Notes: a model not told the origin generated them from the letters alone. A stretch of 64,000 nucleotides of DNA from Amia ocellicauda (GCF_036373705.1 NW_027102660.1:496001-560000), one strand, 5' to 3'. Positions 41,783 through 54,652 are shown, counted from the first letter of the stretch. Made by a program: numbers and translations.

Positions 41783-43074
41783 ATGTCTTTTGTCCACAGT
41801 CTATCGGAAGAATGCGTCAAATCAGAACTGGATCTGTTTACAGTTCCATACACTCAAACGAGTATAGATAAGATCATATATGTAAAGATTCCCCCTCTTT
41901 CTGCAATTTCAGACACGGCCTCTCTGGAGTTTTTTAAAGCTGGCAATGGCGAGGATTATATTGATTTGAATAACACATTTATTTTAATGAACTGTAAAGT
42001 GACTGATTAGGATGGCGATGCAATCGAGAAGACGGCCAACGCTGGGGTCATCAATTACCCGGTGGCCACCATGTTTTCACAGGTGGATGTGACCCTGGGA
42101 GATCGGCTCATTAGTCAAAGCAGCAATACTTACCCCTATAGAGCCATGATGGAGTGTAAACTTAATTATAGTGAGGAGACCCTAAGCAAACAGTTCAGCC
42201 CCGGCCTTTTCTTCAAAGACATCCCGGAAGCTATGGACGACAAGGATCCAGAGGGACTCAATAAGGGTTTGCAAAAAAGAACGGCCTCTTCAACAGAAGG
42301 GAGGACCTTTGAGCTAATGGGGCATATCCATGCAGACATATTTTTCCAAGAAAAACTCATGCTCAACGGGGTAGACATAAAAATTAAAATGATCCGTAGT
42401 AAAAGTGCTTTTTGTCTGATGACCCCTGATACTGAAAAATATAAACTGAGCATATTATCGGCCTCGCTGTTTGTGAAAAAAGTGTCCGTCTCCCCGGCGG
42501 TTAAACTAGGACACGCGCAGGCGTTAAGTACCCGATCGAAAGAGTCTATATGAAAGTCCACAGTATCCCCGCAGGGACACGGGTGATGAACCAGGAAAAT
42601 CTGTTTCTAGGACAGCTCCCAAAACAGGTTATTATAGGTCTCGTGGATAATGATGCATTTACCGGGGTTTACAACAAGAACCCCTTTAACTTTAAACATT
42701 ATAACGTGGAATTTATAGTATTGTACGTCGATGGTGTGCAGGTTCCATCCAGACCTTTTCAACCTGACTTTGAAAACGGCAATGCGGTTCGTGAATATTA
42801 CAGTCTAGTACTGGCTAAGGGTCGCCATCTCAAGGATCAAACTCTGCTGATCGATCGCCGGGAATACTGCAGCGGTTACACCCTGTACGGTTTCAACCTG
42901 ACCCCTGACGAAGAGTGTGGACAACATTTTTCACTGATGAAGACGGGCAATATGCGTTTGGAGATGCGTTTCAAGCAGCCTCTACCACGCACTGTAAATA
43001 TGGTCGTGTATGCTGTGTTTGACAACATTATTGAGGTGCATCAGAGGAGAAACGTTCTGTATGATTATTATTAA
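41783..43074 (+). pseudogene. MCP: Major capsid protein, nonsense and 16-nt deletion (copy E)
   Basis: Shared TAG at 42008-42010, plus a 16-nt deletion near 42528 (GCGTTAA|GTACCCG), which shifts the frame. The C-terminal part is open to 43074. Confidence 0.85.
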
Positions 43075-43075
43075 A

Positions 43076-43633
43076 ATGAACACCAGAGAGCTCAACCACA
43101 TCATGAATGCCCTGGCCGGCTCACGGAAACTGTTTCAAGGAGTCTACGCCTGCGATCAGCTGCCTAAATTTAAGATCAAGAATTTACCTGCAATGTACAT
43201 AATCAACACACACCCTAAAAATATGCCCGGAGAACATTGGCTGGTTATTTATCTAAGGGAGGACCAACGTGGTGAATTTTTTGATTCCTATGGAAACCCC
43301 CCAGATTTCAGACCTTTCCCTCGGAAGATCAATAACTTTCTGCTCAACAACTGTCAAGAAAGCATTTACAGCTGTCGTCAAGTACAAAGTCTTCAGACCT
43401 TCACTTGTGGTCAACACTGTGTGTTTTTCTTATATCATAGATCTAAAGGAAGGTCATACCCCGATATTATGGCCTTGTACAGTGAGGATTTAGGCCAAAA
43501 TGATAAAAAAGTGGCAGAGTTTGTCAGGACACTGTGGACCCCCCCTTATAACACAATGACTTACGACCCTAGCCAGCCATGTATACAGATGGGGTGTTCT
43601 TGTGAGGATTTTAATAGATGTCATGCGTGTTAA
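43076..43633 (+). CDS. PRO: Adenain-like cysteine protease (185 aa, open)
   Basis: Maturation protease of the capsid proteins. Residues: His54 in PGEHWL, Asp70 in FFDSYG, Gln104 and Cys111 in TCGQHC. The Gln-to-Cys spacing and the His position match the adenain family as I know it. The tail is Cys-rich (MGCSCEDFNRCHAC). The ATG at 43076 follows the MCP stop (TAAAATG); an ATG five codons upstream overlaps the MCP end and is a possible alternative. Gly100 is Cys in this copy. Confidence 0.88.
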   Translation: MNTRELNHIMNALAGSRKLFQGVYACDQLPKFKIKNLPAMYIINTHPKNMPGEHWLVIYLREDQRGEFFDSYGNPPDFRPFPRKINNFLLNNCQESIYSCRQVQSLQTFTCGQHCVFFLYHRSKGRSYPDIMALYSEDLGQNDKKVAEFVRTLWTPPYNTMTYDPSQPCIQMGCSCEDFNRCHAC

Positions 43634-43812
43634 GGTGAAAAAATAATGAAAACAGCCTTTTAATCATTAGTTTTGTTTTTATTCAACACAATTCTTATAC
43701 AAAGCAGGGGTTATGTTATAAATAAATGTACAACATTTGAAAATAAAAAAAATAAAATAAAAAATTGTTTGTCGGGTCATTATTTACAGGGGAGACAAAT
43801 AAAAACATGAGA

Positions 43813-44556
43813 TTAATAAGCTTCCCAACGATGGATAGATCCTGAGGATGGTCGCTCAGCACGGTCAGAGTAATGAGATATCGGAGTCAGATCAGGCTCC
43901 ACCTCTTTACACAGACGGATTTTTTGTCGCGTTTCCTGGTTAGGAACTGTGGATTGGGGCATGTTCAGACAGGCCATCGCCTGTAGGAAAGCATTCCAGC
44001 CTACAGGTCGGCGACTATCGGGTACCTTATTAGTGCTAGTGACACTCTTCAACAAATCAAACATGTGTGAACCTTTGATCAGTTGTCCTTTAAAAACAAA
44101 TTCACCCTGTTCATTCCAAGCCGTTACCCGCGGTTTCTGAACCATTTTGTGCAGGATATATTCTGCATGTCTTTTGCTTCTGGCCGGCATGTTTCTCAAA
44201 ACATCCGTTACAACATCTCCCTCTGAACTCTCAACAGGTTCGGTCACCGCAACATCTTTATCAACCGTACCCCCCGCATCAGCCCCAGAACCATTTTCTT
44301 GAGAGGCCATGGTTAAAGTTAAAATGTTTTGATCTTTTTCACCCTGTCTAACCAGACGGAGGTAGCGCTGTAACGTGTTGGTATACAACTGGGCTTTGGA
44401 ATACTGATTTAAATCGGCCCTGGCCTGTATAGCTTTCATTTCAGAGTCCAGGTTGTTTTCGGCCGTTTGTCTAATGGGCTCTGGCCCGACAACATTTTTT
44501 CTCAGTTTCTCAAGCTGCTCCTGAGGGATCAAAAACATTTTCTGAGCATATTCCAT
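43813..44556 (-). CDS. Conserved Polinton protein with MFLIP N-terminus (247 aa)
   Basis: Starts MEYAQKMFLIPQEQLEKLRK, followed by a helix-rich region (NLDSEMKAIQARADLNQYSK, YTNTLQRYLRLVRQGEKDQN), a Ser/Gly/Glu-rich linker, then an Arg-rich region (RNMPARSKRHAEYIL) and a globular C-terminal part. Function unknown. The ATG is 2 nt after the stop of the small basic gene (TAATAATG), so the two are probably made from one transcript. Confidence 0.6.
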   Translation of the reverse strand: MEYAQKMFLIPQEQLEKLRKNVVGPEPIRQTAENNLDSEMKAIQARADLNQYSKAQLYTNTLQRYLRLVRQGEKDQNILTLTMASQENGSGADAGGTVDKDVAVTEPVESSEGDVVTDVLRNMPARSKRHAEYILHKMVQKPRVTAWNEQGEFVFKGQLIKGSHMFDLLKSVTSTNKVPDSRRPVGWNAFLQAMACLNMPQSTVPNQETRQKIRLCKEVEPDLTPISHYSDRAERPSSGSIHRWEAY

Positions 44557-44558
44557 TA

Positions 44559-44894
44559 TTAACCCACTCTGGAAGCTAGAAGACTGGTTAGGAAAGGCAC
44601 GGCTATGCTCAACAGCGGTCCTATAAAACCCCCGGTTTGATTAATCTTCTTTCTTTTTCTTTTAATAGAATACTTCTTATTAGCGATGATCTTGATAACC
44701 GCTTTTTGTTTTTTGAGTTTAGAATGTTGAGAAGGGGTTAGGGGTATATTACCGCGTAAGATGTTAAAAGCTATTTCACACAGGGTCTCGATCAAATCCG
44801 AGGGGGCCCCTGCCAGCACAGCTTTCCTATGGCGCGGGCTCCCCTCAAATAACATTTGCAAAAGCGGCAGATTTCTTTTAATCCGAACAGACAT
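44559..44894 (-). CDS. Small basic Polinton protein with hydrophobic C-terminus (111 aa)
   Basis: Segments RHRKAVLAGAP, NILRGNIPLTPSQ, a basic KKYSIKRKRKKI block and a C-terminal GGFIGPLLSIAVPFLTSLL. The last part is hydrophobic and could insert into or disturb membranes, or pack in the particle. I recall similar small proteins in animal Polintons but cannot give an established function. It lies 6 nt after the ATPase stop. Confidence 0.62.
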   Translation of the reverse strand: MSVRIKRNLPLLQMLFEGSPRHRKAVLAGAPSDLIETLCEIAFNILRGNIPLTPSQHSKLKKQKAVIKIIANKKYSIKRKRKKINQTGGFIGPLLSIAVPFLTSLLASRVG

Positions 44895-44900
44895 TCTTAT

Positions 44901-45572
44901 TTATTTCCTTTTCTTTAGCACATACACTGCCGGCCAATCGGGCGGGCACAAACCTGTTCTGAGGCGAAAGTCTTCTGGGGTTTGTGCTTTTAAGTCCGCA
45001 ATCAAGTACCCGTAGGGTTTTTTGGTGGCATCCTCAAATGCCTCCAAAAAGAACTTGGTCTGGTTAGGGTACATTTGACGAGCCAAGACGGTGACCTGTA
45101 GTTTATCTCTGGGGTTTTTAAAAAGAATTATATAATTGGCATTTAAATTAATAGTGCGGCTTTTTTTACCTTGAAAAAATAGATTTTGAACTAAATAAAT
45201 AATACTTAAATTCCTATGATGAGTGTACTTTGTGAAAGCTTTTTCCACTTCACTGTTGTCACCGGCCTGCTCCATCAGGTCATCAAGGATCACTAGATTA
45301 GTTTGACCGGGCGGGAACAAGTCATCGTCACACAACGAGGCGGGGAGACCTTGCACAAATTTCAGATTATTTTTTTTCGAAGCCAAATCATCGTAGAGAG
45401 GTTGCCAGCAAGAGTAACACCACACTATGTTGTCAAGAGCTTGGGACACGGTTGCGTCCACATCTTCTATGATGTTCTTTATAAGATAGCTCTTCCCCGA
45501 ATTGGAGGGACCGGCTATAATACAGGAGAAAGGGTGTTGAAGTCTGTTATCAAAACCACCGCTAATATCCAT
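44901..45572 (-). CDS. ATP: A32/FtsK-like genome-packaging ATPase (223 aa, open)
   Basis: Walker A GPSNSGKSYLI near residue 21, Walker B NLVILDDLM near 92, and a downstream sensor-like IIYLVQNLFFQGK with Gln/Asn. This is the compact ATPase that pumps DNA into capsids in Polintons and related viruses. The ATG overlaps the 3' end of PolB by 11 nt. The only complete open copy in the window. Confidence 0.88.
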   Translation of the reverse strand: MDISGGFDNRLQHPFSCIIAGPSNSGKSYLIKNIIEDVDATVSQALDNIVWCYSCWQPLYDDLASKKNNLKFVQGLPASLCDDDLFPPGQTNLVILDDLMEQAGDNSEVEKAFTKYTHHRNLSIIYLVQNLFFQGKKSRTINLNANYIILFKNPRDKLQVTVLARQMYPNQTKFFLEAFEDATKKPYGYLIADLKAQTPEDFRLRTGLCPPDWPAVYVLKKRK

Positions 45573-48500
45573 AAGGCAGAGTGGTATAATCAGTCTTCAA
45601 GACTCTTTTATTGTACACCACCCTGAACCGTTTGTTTAGTGATCTATTTTCCAACGTGTACCCCTTTTTATTGCGATAGATCTGATTTCCGGCTGTAATA
45701 ATCTCACGAGGAGGCGCGTCTTTCTCGGTTACAAAACTTTCTACCAGGGTCGTCAGAGACTTGATGTTAATGAGCTTGTTGTTACAATGTTTCAGAGTGA
45801 AACCCTTAACTTTCATACAGGTCTTACCCGCAGCCGTTCTGTATGCGTAAGTCTTAGGACCCCCTGAAACAAACTCCACTATGTGGTCCTGAGGATCTAG
45901 TTCGCTCGTTAACTCCCCAAGGTAGTCCCCGAGGGGAGGGACCCAATCCCCTGGCCTGGTGACAAAGATTACAGAGTCAGTATCATGATAGAGCGTGCGT
46001 TCCTGCAACTGATCCATTAAGTTGTACAGTTCAAGCCGGGCGTAAGCCGTGGTAAAAACCGCTATGAAAACATTAACGTTCCCCTGTTTGGTGGGGAAAT
46101 CTTTAGGGGCCCTCCACTGGACCTGTGCCACGTGGTCATTTAAGAATTGAAAGTGTGATACTGCATGTTGTTTGGAAAACATAAATTCTATAAACTGTTC
46201 AGGGGTTTTAATCATGGTTGTGTTTAGACGGTAATTTCTTTCCCCAAACTTACCCCACAGACTGTTTAAAATCAGTTTGGACATTTGTCTCTTGGCGGGG
46301 TTTACAGTTATGTTCCCCGGCTCTAGACGGATCCCTTCCTTTTCAAAATATTGCTGAACGTATCGCTCTTTGGCCGCGGAGTCAACACACCATGAGGGAT
46401 AGCCCGATGCCTCCTGTTTCCCTTTCAGATGGGTCATAATGTAATCAGCAAAAAGAGTATCAGGTTTTTCAGAAAAATGCCAAACCTCATACACCTTACC
46501 GACTCTGTAACCTTTCTCCACCGCCTTGTCAAGCTCAATGCTACACCAGACACCCGTCAGCGCTCTCTCTTCATCACTGTGCAGACAAGAGGTAGTTTGA
46601 TTTTCAGTTTCCACACACGTTCTACACAGAGGGAACATCAATTTTCCCGAACACCTGTAAGGCAACACGGGTAAGAACAGCTCACGAGGAGGGTACATGG
46701 TGACTTTGATCAAACCAAAGAAATGTCCGATTTTGAGAAAGTCACGATAAACAATGGTTGGACGCCCCACCGGGTACATTTTGGTCTTGTTGACATAAGG
46801 GTACAGACTGGTGAAATCATAGTAATCTACTCTCTCACCCTCCTTTACCTCATAATGTAAACAGAGGGCGTTGGTACGACCCCCAAATAACGCATCCCGG
46901 GGCTCTAGACGTTCAGGAAAGTCCAAGGTTTCCATAAACCATTGTACCCCCGCATCCTGTTGCTTCAGGGTCGTCCACTCGTGTTCCCAAATCACCAGCA
47001 CGTTCAAACCATAGGTGTTTTTTAAAGTTTCAATTCGTTCCTGGAAATCATAGTACATATCACCGCAGAGTTTTTGTGTTACGGGGTTAAAGGTGTTTGG
47101 GTCGAAGCACTGAGGACAGCCATGGTAAATACAACCAGCAAACTCATAAGCGGTACGCCGCCCGGACACGTCGCTAAAACCGTCTAAGTAGTAAGGCCCC
47201 ATTTTGACTTTCCCTTGATTTAAAGCATGTCTGATGAAGATGTTATCCCGGGCACTCAGGTATTCCAGCCACTGTATGGAGACAGTCGAAAAGTTCTTTT
47301 GTCTAGCACGATAGTTGTCAGAAGTGGTGACCGCTATAGTGTTTTTCTGCAAGAAATTGGACCGATACATTTTCATGCAGAGAGACGCTATGGTCACACT
47401 TTGCAAAGGGTCGAGACCCGATGTGTTGATAACCTCGGCGCAGAAACGCACACAGGCTTCTTTAAGGATCACCACATCATTTTTACAATAAGCGGCCATC
47501 TCTTCTCGGTATTGTACCATTTAAAGAATTCGTCCCTCTCATGAGACATCATAGTATCAACCCCATAATAAGAGGCGGGCGGGTAGGACCCTCGATAATT
47601 TTGAGTGTCCTTAGTATTAAAAAAATGGCAGAACCAACCTTTCTTCTGAGCCTCAAAACCCAGAGCCTTAGGCAAAGCGCTCAATTTCATGGGGAGGAAA
47701 TTTAACGAGTCTATGTAACGTTAGTTGAAAGCTTCGTCGGTGAAACACATGATCTTGCTACCCTGAGCTATTATTTTTGGGGTCACCCCATTTTCCACCA
47801 GATACTTCATCAAAATGTAAGAATCATAACCCTTAGCATTGTGGGCAATAAATGTGTAATTGAGGTATTTTGGACCGCGATACCGCGTAATGATTTCCCT
47901 GACACAACTCTCACCGCTAGCTGACCACTCACGATCCAACATGTCAATACAGTGTATATAATTAGCAACGTGGACCCCGTTTTCTTGCCGGCATTCAAAA
48001 GCAAAAAAGACATACCGGTTGTGCGGCGGCTCCTTTTTAACCGGCTGAATAAAGCACTGGTGTTCGGACCCCGGGGTTAAATCAGCATTACAGATCCTGC
48101 ATCTCGGCTCCAGACATTTGTGTGGTTTAACCTCATGAAAACGGTACTGGAGGCAACACTGCGGGCAATATTTAGTTTGATCACAATAACTCAGTTTTTT
48201 AACCCCCTCAGCAGCGGCCCTCTGTACCTTATGCTCGGAAAAACAGAACGCAGAGAGACAAATCCTTAAGCAATCTTTTCATCGGATGGTAGGGGCCAAA
48301 CCCTTACAACATTGGGGATTGAATCAGACGTTACAGTAACCGTCACAGCGGTGCTTAAGCTTATCATTGAAGGCCTTATAACAACAATGACAAACATACG
48401 AACAACCCAAAAAAGCCGTCAAACTCTTTATTCCAAAGTAATGACTATCACTTAGGAAGAGAAACAGTGTCTGTGTATGGGTTTCAGGATGTGTCTGAAA

Positions 48501-49648
48501 TTTCACAAATACTTCCTTTACCTCACAACGGTACCACACAACAATTTTTAAAGACAACAACTCCTCAAACTTGGTGATGTCTGAAAAGGCAACCATCTGT
48601 TGAGAGTTTAAGCCGGCCCTCTGATGAAGCATTAAAGCCTCTTGCAGAGCTTGGGGTTCAGGCATGTCGGGGGTGAGTAATTTTATTAAACTGTAAGCAA
48701 AACAGAGCTTATTGTCCCCACTGGAACTCACCACTAATTGCCTGAGCTTGGTCCTAATTATGTCGTTCTTCAAGCATTTCGACAGTCTTCTAAGCACCCC
48801 ACCCTCAGGGTTACGAACCACATTCATTACCAGAGACAGACTTTCATCAGCTATGATGGCTGTGTTACTTTGCAATAACGCTTCGATTTTAGCCAGACGT
48901 CTAAATTATCTCCACTCAGCATTACAGATAGGTTGCTAAACAAATCATCCCCTCTGAGTTCTAACTGTACAACATCTCGAGGTCTGACCCTTTCAGCAAC
49001 CTGTTCAAGCATTTTCTGCAAGGCCTCGTATATGTTGACAAATATTTCTGCATAATTGTCACAATTTAAAAGTTCTGCAAAATTAAAACGCTGAATCATT
49101 TCAAAATTGTTATAGGCCGGTCTATCTATAATCACGGGATCACTGGTACTCTTGGACACATCATCATTTTGAACAAAGCCTTTACCCCCTACATTCTCAC
49201 AGAGCATGTCCTCCACAGCCTTATCAGTCTCAGAACCCTCCAAATTCCAAACACCCCCACTGCTGACATCTACAAAACCCCCTTTTTGAGGAGGCTCATT
49301 TAAAGCCTGTAAAAGTCCTTCAAAGATATCCAACCGGTTAATGTCAAGACCCTCCTCTATAGTGATGGCTGCTTCTGCCGCCATCCTGTGTTCTAATTGT
49401 TTCAAATCATTTATAATAGGGGCAGAATTTGGTCGGGGTAGCTCCTCCAAAGCCTCCACCATTTCAAACAAATCGGGGTGAACTAGGGGGTGAACCTCTA
49501 TAAGCGCTACCGGTGGGAGGTGGTTATTTAGATCATTGACCATCTGTAACAGGTCGGGGTTCACCGGTAATTCTGTTAATTCACATTCTATCGGTGGTAA
49601 TTGGGGGTTATTTAAATCATTTATCATTTGTAATAGTTCCAGGTTCAT
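45562..49648 (-). pseudogene. POLB: Protein-primed type B DNA polymerase, broken (copy E)
   Basis: The polymerase half (45562-47520) is one open frame with motifs A (DFTSLYP, near 46812), B (NSLWGKFG, near 46255) and C (HDTDSV, near 45978). Upstream lesions: shared TAA at 47721-47723, a 25-nt deletion near 47513, two Cys codons changed to TGA in the zinc region (near 48322 and 48279), and the shared frameshift near 48873. The N-terminal 272-residue frame carries three Leu/Pro repeats. ExoI has FAFECRQ, with Ala where Asp is expected. Confidence 0.85.
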
Positions 49649-49831
49649 TGGGACATCAGAGGAGTTCACAACAGGGCCGGGGATGTTCTCTCGGGAAGGT
49701 CTTTTTGGGGCCCTAGCTTGTTCATAATCCTTTAGTTTGTGAGTTCTTTTACCAAGTCAGGACATTTTTTAATTTATTTTTTATTTTTCCAACAACCCAC
49801 AATAGTAAGGCGTTTTGTGTCTATTAAAACA

Positions 49832-51872
49832 TTAAATACGGTACAATTCGTTAGTAAGGGTATTAATAAGGGTGTTTTGGCTCTCTATCAGCAGGTTTTG
49901 CCCCACTAACACAAGTCTTTGATTTTGTAACAAAGTATGTAGCAACTCATGCCGACCTTCAGGAAGAAGCTCCGGGGGCTGGTGGCCTGGCTCAGCTTCA
50001 AAGGATGGTCGCTCCGGTAAATCTCGGTCGAAGGAGGCAAGGAGCGAGTGTATACTCATGGACGGAGACCAAGAAGGCCTTTGCGGTGACACCCTGGCCA
50101 AGCGCGGGGTACTGTTCCGCGTTTCTGTAGCCAAGAAACGGGTCTGGGGGGACGATGTTGAAACCAGGCCGTCGTTGGGTGGTGTGTCAGCCCTGACTGA
50201 CGGCGACCCCTGAGGTTGTTGGATGCCTGTATTTGTTCCGCCCGACAATGCGGCGGGCTGAATCTGGGGTGTTGAATTACCCCCAGAAGGCTGTGGCCTG
50301 AGTAGATGTTGGGGGGTCTCCAAGACCACCGTGGGGGATCCTCTCGGTGATCTCACCGGGAAAGATGTTTGATCCCACTTAGACGGGGTAATTGTCATCA
50401 ATAGCTCATTCACAGAATGACTATCCCAAGAGTCTTGGGAAGAATAAAAATATACATTACATTTACATCTTTAAACGGCGACAGAAATCAAACTTAAAAC
50501 AACATGTCCAGGACATTCAAAACCTTTAGCTTTTTTAGACCTTTGAAAATAGCCTTAGACATTCACTACAACACCTTATTATTTACAGACAATATATTTA
50601 TTAGGACTTGATAATAAATGTAAAACAGAGAAGCCGCTGTAAATAAACTGTTTCTTAAATGTTTCTTTAAAAACTGTAATATTGTTAATAAAACACACAC
50701 ACACACAACAACATTTCATTTTTAAACGAACCTTCCAAGTGTAAACGCTTCCTGATCCCGGGACTTCCTGTTTCACAAACGTTTTCACGATCTGTTTAAA
50801 TATTAAATACAATGAACACCTTCAAGCCTTTTCCTACAACCACTTTAAAACAGAAGTATAATAGCGGGAGATAAGCCAAACAACTTACTAAACCCTTTCG
50901 GACGGCTTTACTTCCTAACCAGACGGTACGGCAATCGGTCATTTCTAAACACGTTCCCCAGAAACAAGCCTAGACCTGTCCGGACTTCTAAAGATCTTTC
51001 CCAGAACCCCCCGCCCTACAGGAAACGGTCACCCATCGCTTAAATATTAGCCCTCAACGGGCAAACAAAGCCCTTTTAAAAACATTAAAGTTTGAAAGAT
51101 CTTACTTACCTCCACAGAATAATCGTTTCTTATGTTTTTCGGCTGGTTTAGCTTTTTGCACCGCTGTGAAGGTAAGAGACATGTTTAACCTTTAACCACA
51201 CCGCTTTATAAAAAGCTTTAACCTCTTACAGGCTGCAGATATATACTCACAGCTATCAGATACCGGGGCTGACGGCCTTTCAGATTCTTGAAAGGTTACG
51301 GTTCTCGAAGGTAAAACGAAACAAGCCCTCGATGTGGAAGGCCTTTCGTTGTCTCGAACCACATTTCTTAATACTGTTAGACAGGATAATTTTTTTAAAT
51401 TAACAAAACTGGACTCAAACATCTTACAGAATCGTTATACAAACAAACAGGGGTTTAGTTCTTACCCGGTCGGCAGACAGCCTGTCTAGGGATAACCACT
51501 TCTCTTGGTCGATCCTCGGAGACATTAATCACAGGCCTTTCGATAGTTTCTGTGTAATTAAAGAGACCGGCATTAATATATATTAAAACGTTTTCATAAC
51601 TCTAATGAGCCGCTTCAAAACCACACACACCCATGCATAAGAACCCATGAGCGCAAACACAAAATTCTTACCGTCGTTGTTCCAGATGATCTCCTCAGCG
51701 TTGGAAATGAACTCCTGTTGACTGGCTGAAAAATAATTTTACAGAACTTAAAACAGATGTTATAGCCTTATTTACAATACATGCACACAACACGCTCTGA
51801 GTCAATGAAAATAATCTGAAGACTTGCCTAAAAACTCGTTTAAATCGAATCGCTGATGTTGTTTCCGGACAT
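49832..51872 (-). pseudogene. Six-exon spliced gene, exon 1 frameshift (copy E)
   Basis: Predicted exons: 51828-51872, 51672-51725, 51466-51549, 51251-51373, 51110-51163 and 50433 down to 49832. Exons 2 to 5 are 54, 84, 123 and 54 nt, all multiples of three, and all junctions fall after codon base 1. Exon 6 gives an open 193-residue-plus C-terminal part rich in Pro, Ser and Gln, ending in a helix (LLHTLLQNQRLVLVGQNLLI). A 1-nt loss in exon 1 (45 against 46 nt in D) produces an early stop. Splice sites are intact. Confidence 0.62.
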
Positions 51873-52447
51873 TGTTGATCTTTAGTCTTAAATCGAAAGG
51901 TCAGTATGAGTCTGTCGAGCTGAAGACCAGACCTTCATACTTATACTGATGGCCACATGCCGGATCTGCTTGTAAGGCATTGTTCTGGTCTGGCCTTTGT
52001 GCCGCCCTGTTACCAATTAACATATCAAAACCAACCAATAAAATGACACTGCATCAAATTTCAAATAGAAACCAAGATGGAGACGATCTCTCTCCTCTCT
52101 ACTCTAAACTTTTATTAGAACCTTTTGGTCTCTCAAAAAAACATTTTTAAGCATCAAGACCTATAGTCAACAACCACTAAGAATATTTCAGGCCTTTATA
52201 AGCACTAAAAAACAACCTGAGCCTAGAAAATAACTATAAAGATCTAAAATAACTAGCGCTTTTACAGTGATTTTTTTTTTTTTTTAATAGCGATGCTTTG
52301 TTTGGTATTAAACAAGTCACAAACTACTCAGAACAGCGTTTATCCCCGCAAAAGAGATATTTGGGTTTATTTTACAAAGCTTATAAATTATATAGGTTAA
52401 AAGTATTCTGAATGTTTTGATATCACACGCCATACCAACTGTTGTCT
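51873..52447. other. Upstream region of spliced gene, truncated right end (copy E)
   Basis: Matches 34835-35420 of copy D. No gene is seen. The junction with host DNA is at about 52447. Confidence 0.6.
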
Positions 52448-52743
52448 TCTACACCTTACGGTAGCAACAAATCTAACTACTGCTTTACTTTAACAATAAT
52501 AATGACGGCGACCACGATGACAACAAGAACAACAACAACAAGAACAACAACAACAACATCATCATCATCATCATCATCAGATTTTAATTAAAAGTGGCTA
52601 CACCAGCGTTTACAATTTCAACCTGTCGACGGACGGACGCTCTGAGTGCATCGATTGCGGGCACTCCAATGAAGAAAAGACACCCACCGCCTCCGGGGAA
52701 CCACGAGGGCAAGCATGACGAAAAGGGCCAGCCCACAGTAGGC

Positions 52744-52816
52744 TGTTTCCGCCCGGTTTCGAACCGGGGACCTTTCGCGCGTTAGGCGAACGTGATAACC
52801 GCTACACTACGGAAAC
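52744..52816 (-). tRNA. tRNA-Val (anticodon AAC)
   Basis: Complete tRNA with anticodon loop CT-AAC-GC, intact T arm and discriminator A. A TTTT lies about 25 nt downstream. Confidence 0.87.
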
Positions 52817-53688
52817 TGACACCGCTGCCTCTTGCTTCAAATGGTTACCGTTAAAGCCTGCTGGTAAAACGGGCTCAGGTGTTTCAGGTCGGCTAGGCTG
52901 TGAGATGGCGTCTGAAGTGCGGCGAAAGGATGCCATTTTCACTGACCTGTTTGGCATTGCTAAAGGGCACATCAGGACACTTCGGAAACTCTTTTAAAGG
53001 CAGGACGCCCTGCGCTCTGACAGTGCCTGCACTTAACCCAACAAGGTGATGCTGAATGGCTTGTTCAAACGTCTGGTGGTCTTCCTTCACCACCAGACTA
53101 TCAGAGCTATTGTGCCTTCTACACCTTACGGTAGCAACAAATCTAACTACTGCTTTACTTTAACATTAATAATGACGGCGACTACGACGACAACAAGAAT
53201 AACAACAACAACATCTTCATCATCAGATTTTAATTAAAAGTGGCTACACCAGCGTTTACAATTTCAACCTGTCGACGGACGGACGCTCTGAGTGCACCGA
53301 TTTCGGGACACTTCGGAAACTCTTTCAAAGGCAGGACGACCTGCGCTCTGACAGTGCCTGCGTTTAGCCCTACAAGGTGATGCTGAATGGCTTGTTCAAA
53401 CGGCTGGTGGTCTTCCGTCACCACCAGACTATCAGAGCTATACTGCGCCTTCAACTACATAAGAGTAACAGCAATGTCGCCGATCCTGCTACGGTCGTAT
53501 TGTAACAGCAACAACATGTATCGATTTTAAAAGTGTCAGTTCCAGTGCCTCGCAAAGCTACCCTTCTGCGATCGTTTGTTCTCAAGGTCAGGATTTCTTG
53601 CCACTCCGAGGAAGAGAAAACGACGGCCGGCTTTGGGGCAGAGAGATGGCGACGGGTAACACGGCACTGGCACGCGTGCACCGCGGGT

Positions 53689-53761
53689 TGTTTCCGCCCG
53701 GTTTCGAACCAGGGACCTTTCGCGTGTGAGGCGAACGTGATAGCCACTACACTACAGAAAC
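53689..53761 (-). tRNA. tRNA-Val (anticodon CAC)
   Basis: Anticodon loop CT-CAC-AC. One acceptor pair is T-G (GTTTCTG) and one T-stem pair T-G, otherwise complete. Confidence 0.75.
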
Positions 53762-54652
53762 CGACCCGTCCTGGTGTTTCAAATGGCTCCCATCGAAGCC
53801 GGCTGGTAAAACGCGCACAGGGGTTTCCCGTGGGCCAGCCTGTGAGATAAAGGTTTCTATTTTCACTGACCTATTTTGCATTGCTAAAGGGCACATCAGG
53901 ACACTTTGGAAACTCTTTCAAAGGAAGAACGCCCTGAGCTATGACGAGACTTACACTTACCCTAACAAGGTGATGCTCAATGGCTTGTTCAAACAGCTGC
54001 TGCTCGTCTTGTGCCACCATCAGACAATCACAAAGCTATTGTGCCTTCTACACCTTACGGTAGCAACAAATCTAACTACTGCTTTACTTTAACAATAATA
54101 ATGACGGCGACCACGACGACAACAAGAAAAACAAAAGAACAACAACAACAACAAGAACAAGAACAAGAACATCATCATCATCATCATCATATTTTAATTA
54201 AAAGTGGCTACACCAGCGTTTACAATTTCAACCTGTCGACGGACGGACGCTCTGAGTGCACCGATTTCGGGACACTTAGGATACTCTATCAAAGGCAGGT
54301 CGCCCTGCGCTCTGACAGTGCCTGCACTCAGCCCAACAAGGTGATGCTGAATGGCTTGTTCAAACGGTTGGAGGTCTTCCGTCACCACCAGACTATCAGA
54401 GCTATACTGCGCCTTCGACTACATAAGAGTAACAGCAATGTCGCTGATCCTGCTATGGTCGTATTGTAACAGCTACAACATGTATCGATTTTAAAAGTGT
54501 GAGTTCCAGCGCCTCGCAAAGCTACCCTTCTGCGATCGTTTGTTCTCAAGGTCAGGATTTCTTGCCACTCCGAGGAAGAGAAAACGACGGCCGGCCTTGG
54601 GGCAGAGAGATGGCGACGGGTAACACGGCACTGGCACGCGTGCACCGCGGGT

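Larger units (their letters stand above)
36904..52447 (+). mobile_element. Copy E: nearly complete adintovirus/Polinton (15.5 kb)
   Basis: Full gene set with left terminal repeat. The right end stops after ACTGTTGTCT and joins host TCTACACC, losing about 0.9 kb including the right terminal repeat, just as copy A does. It has the best preserved minus-strand block and an open integrase and protease. Confidence 0.93.
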
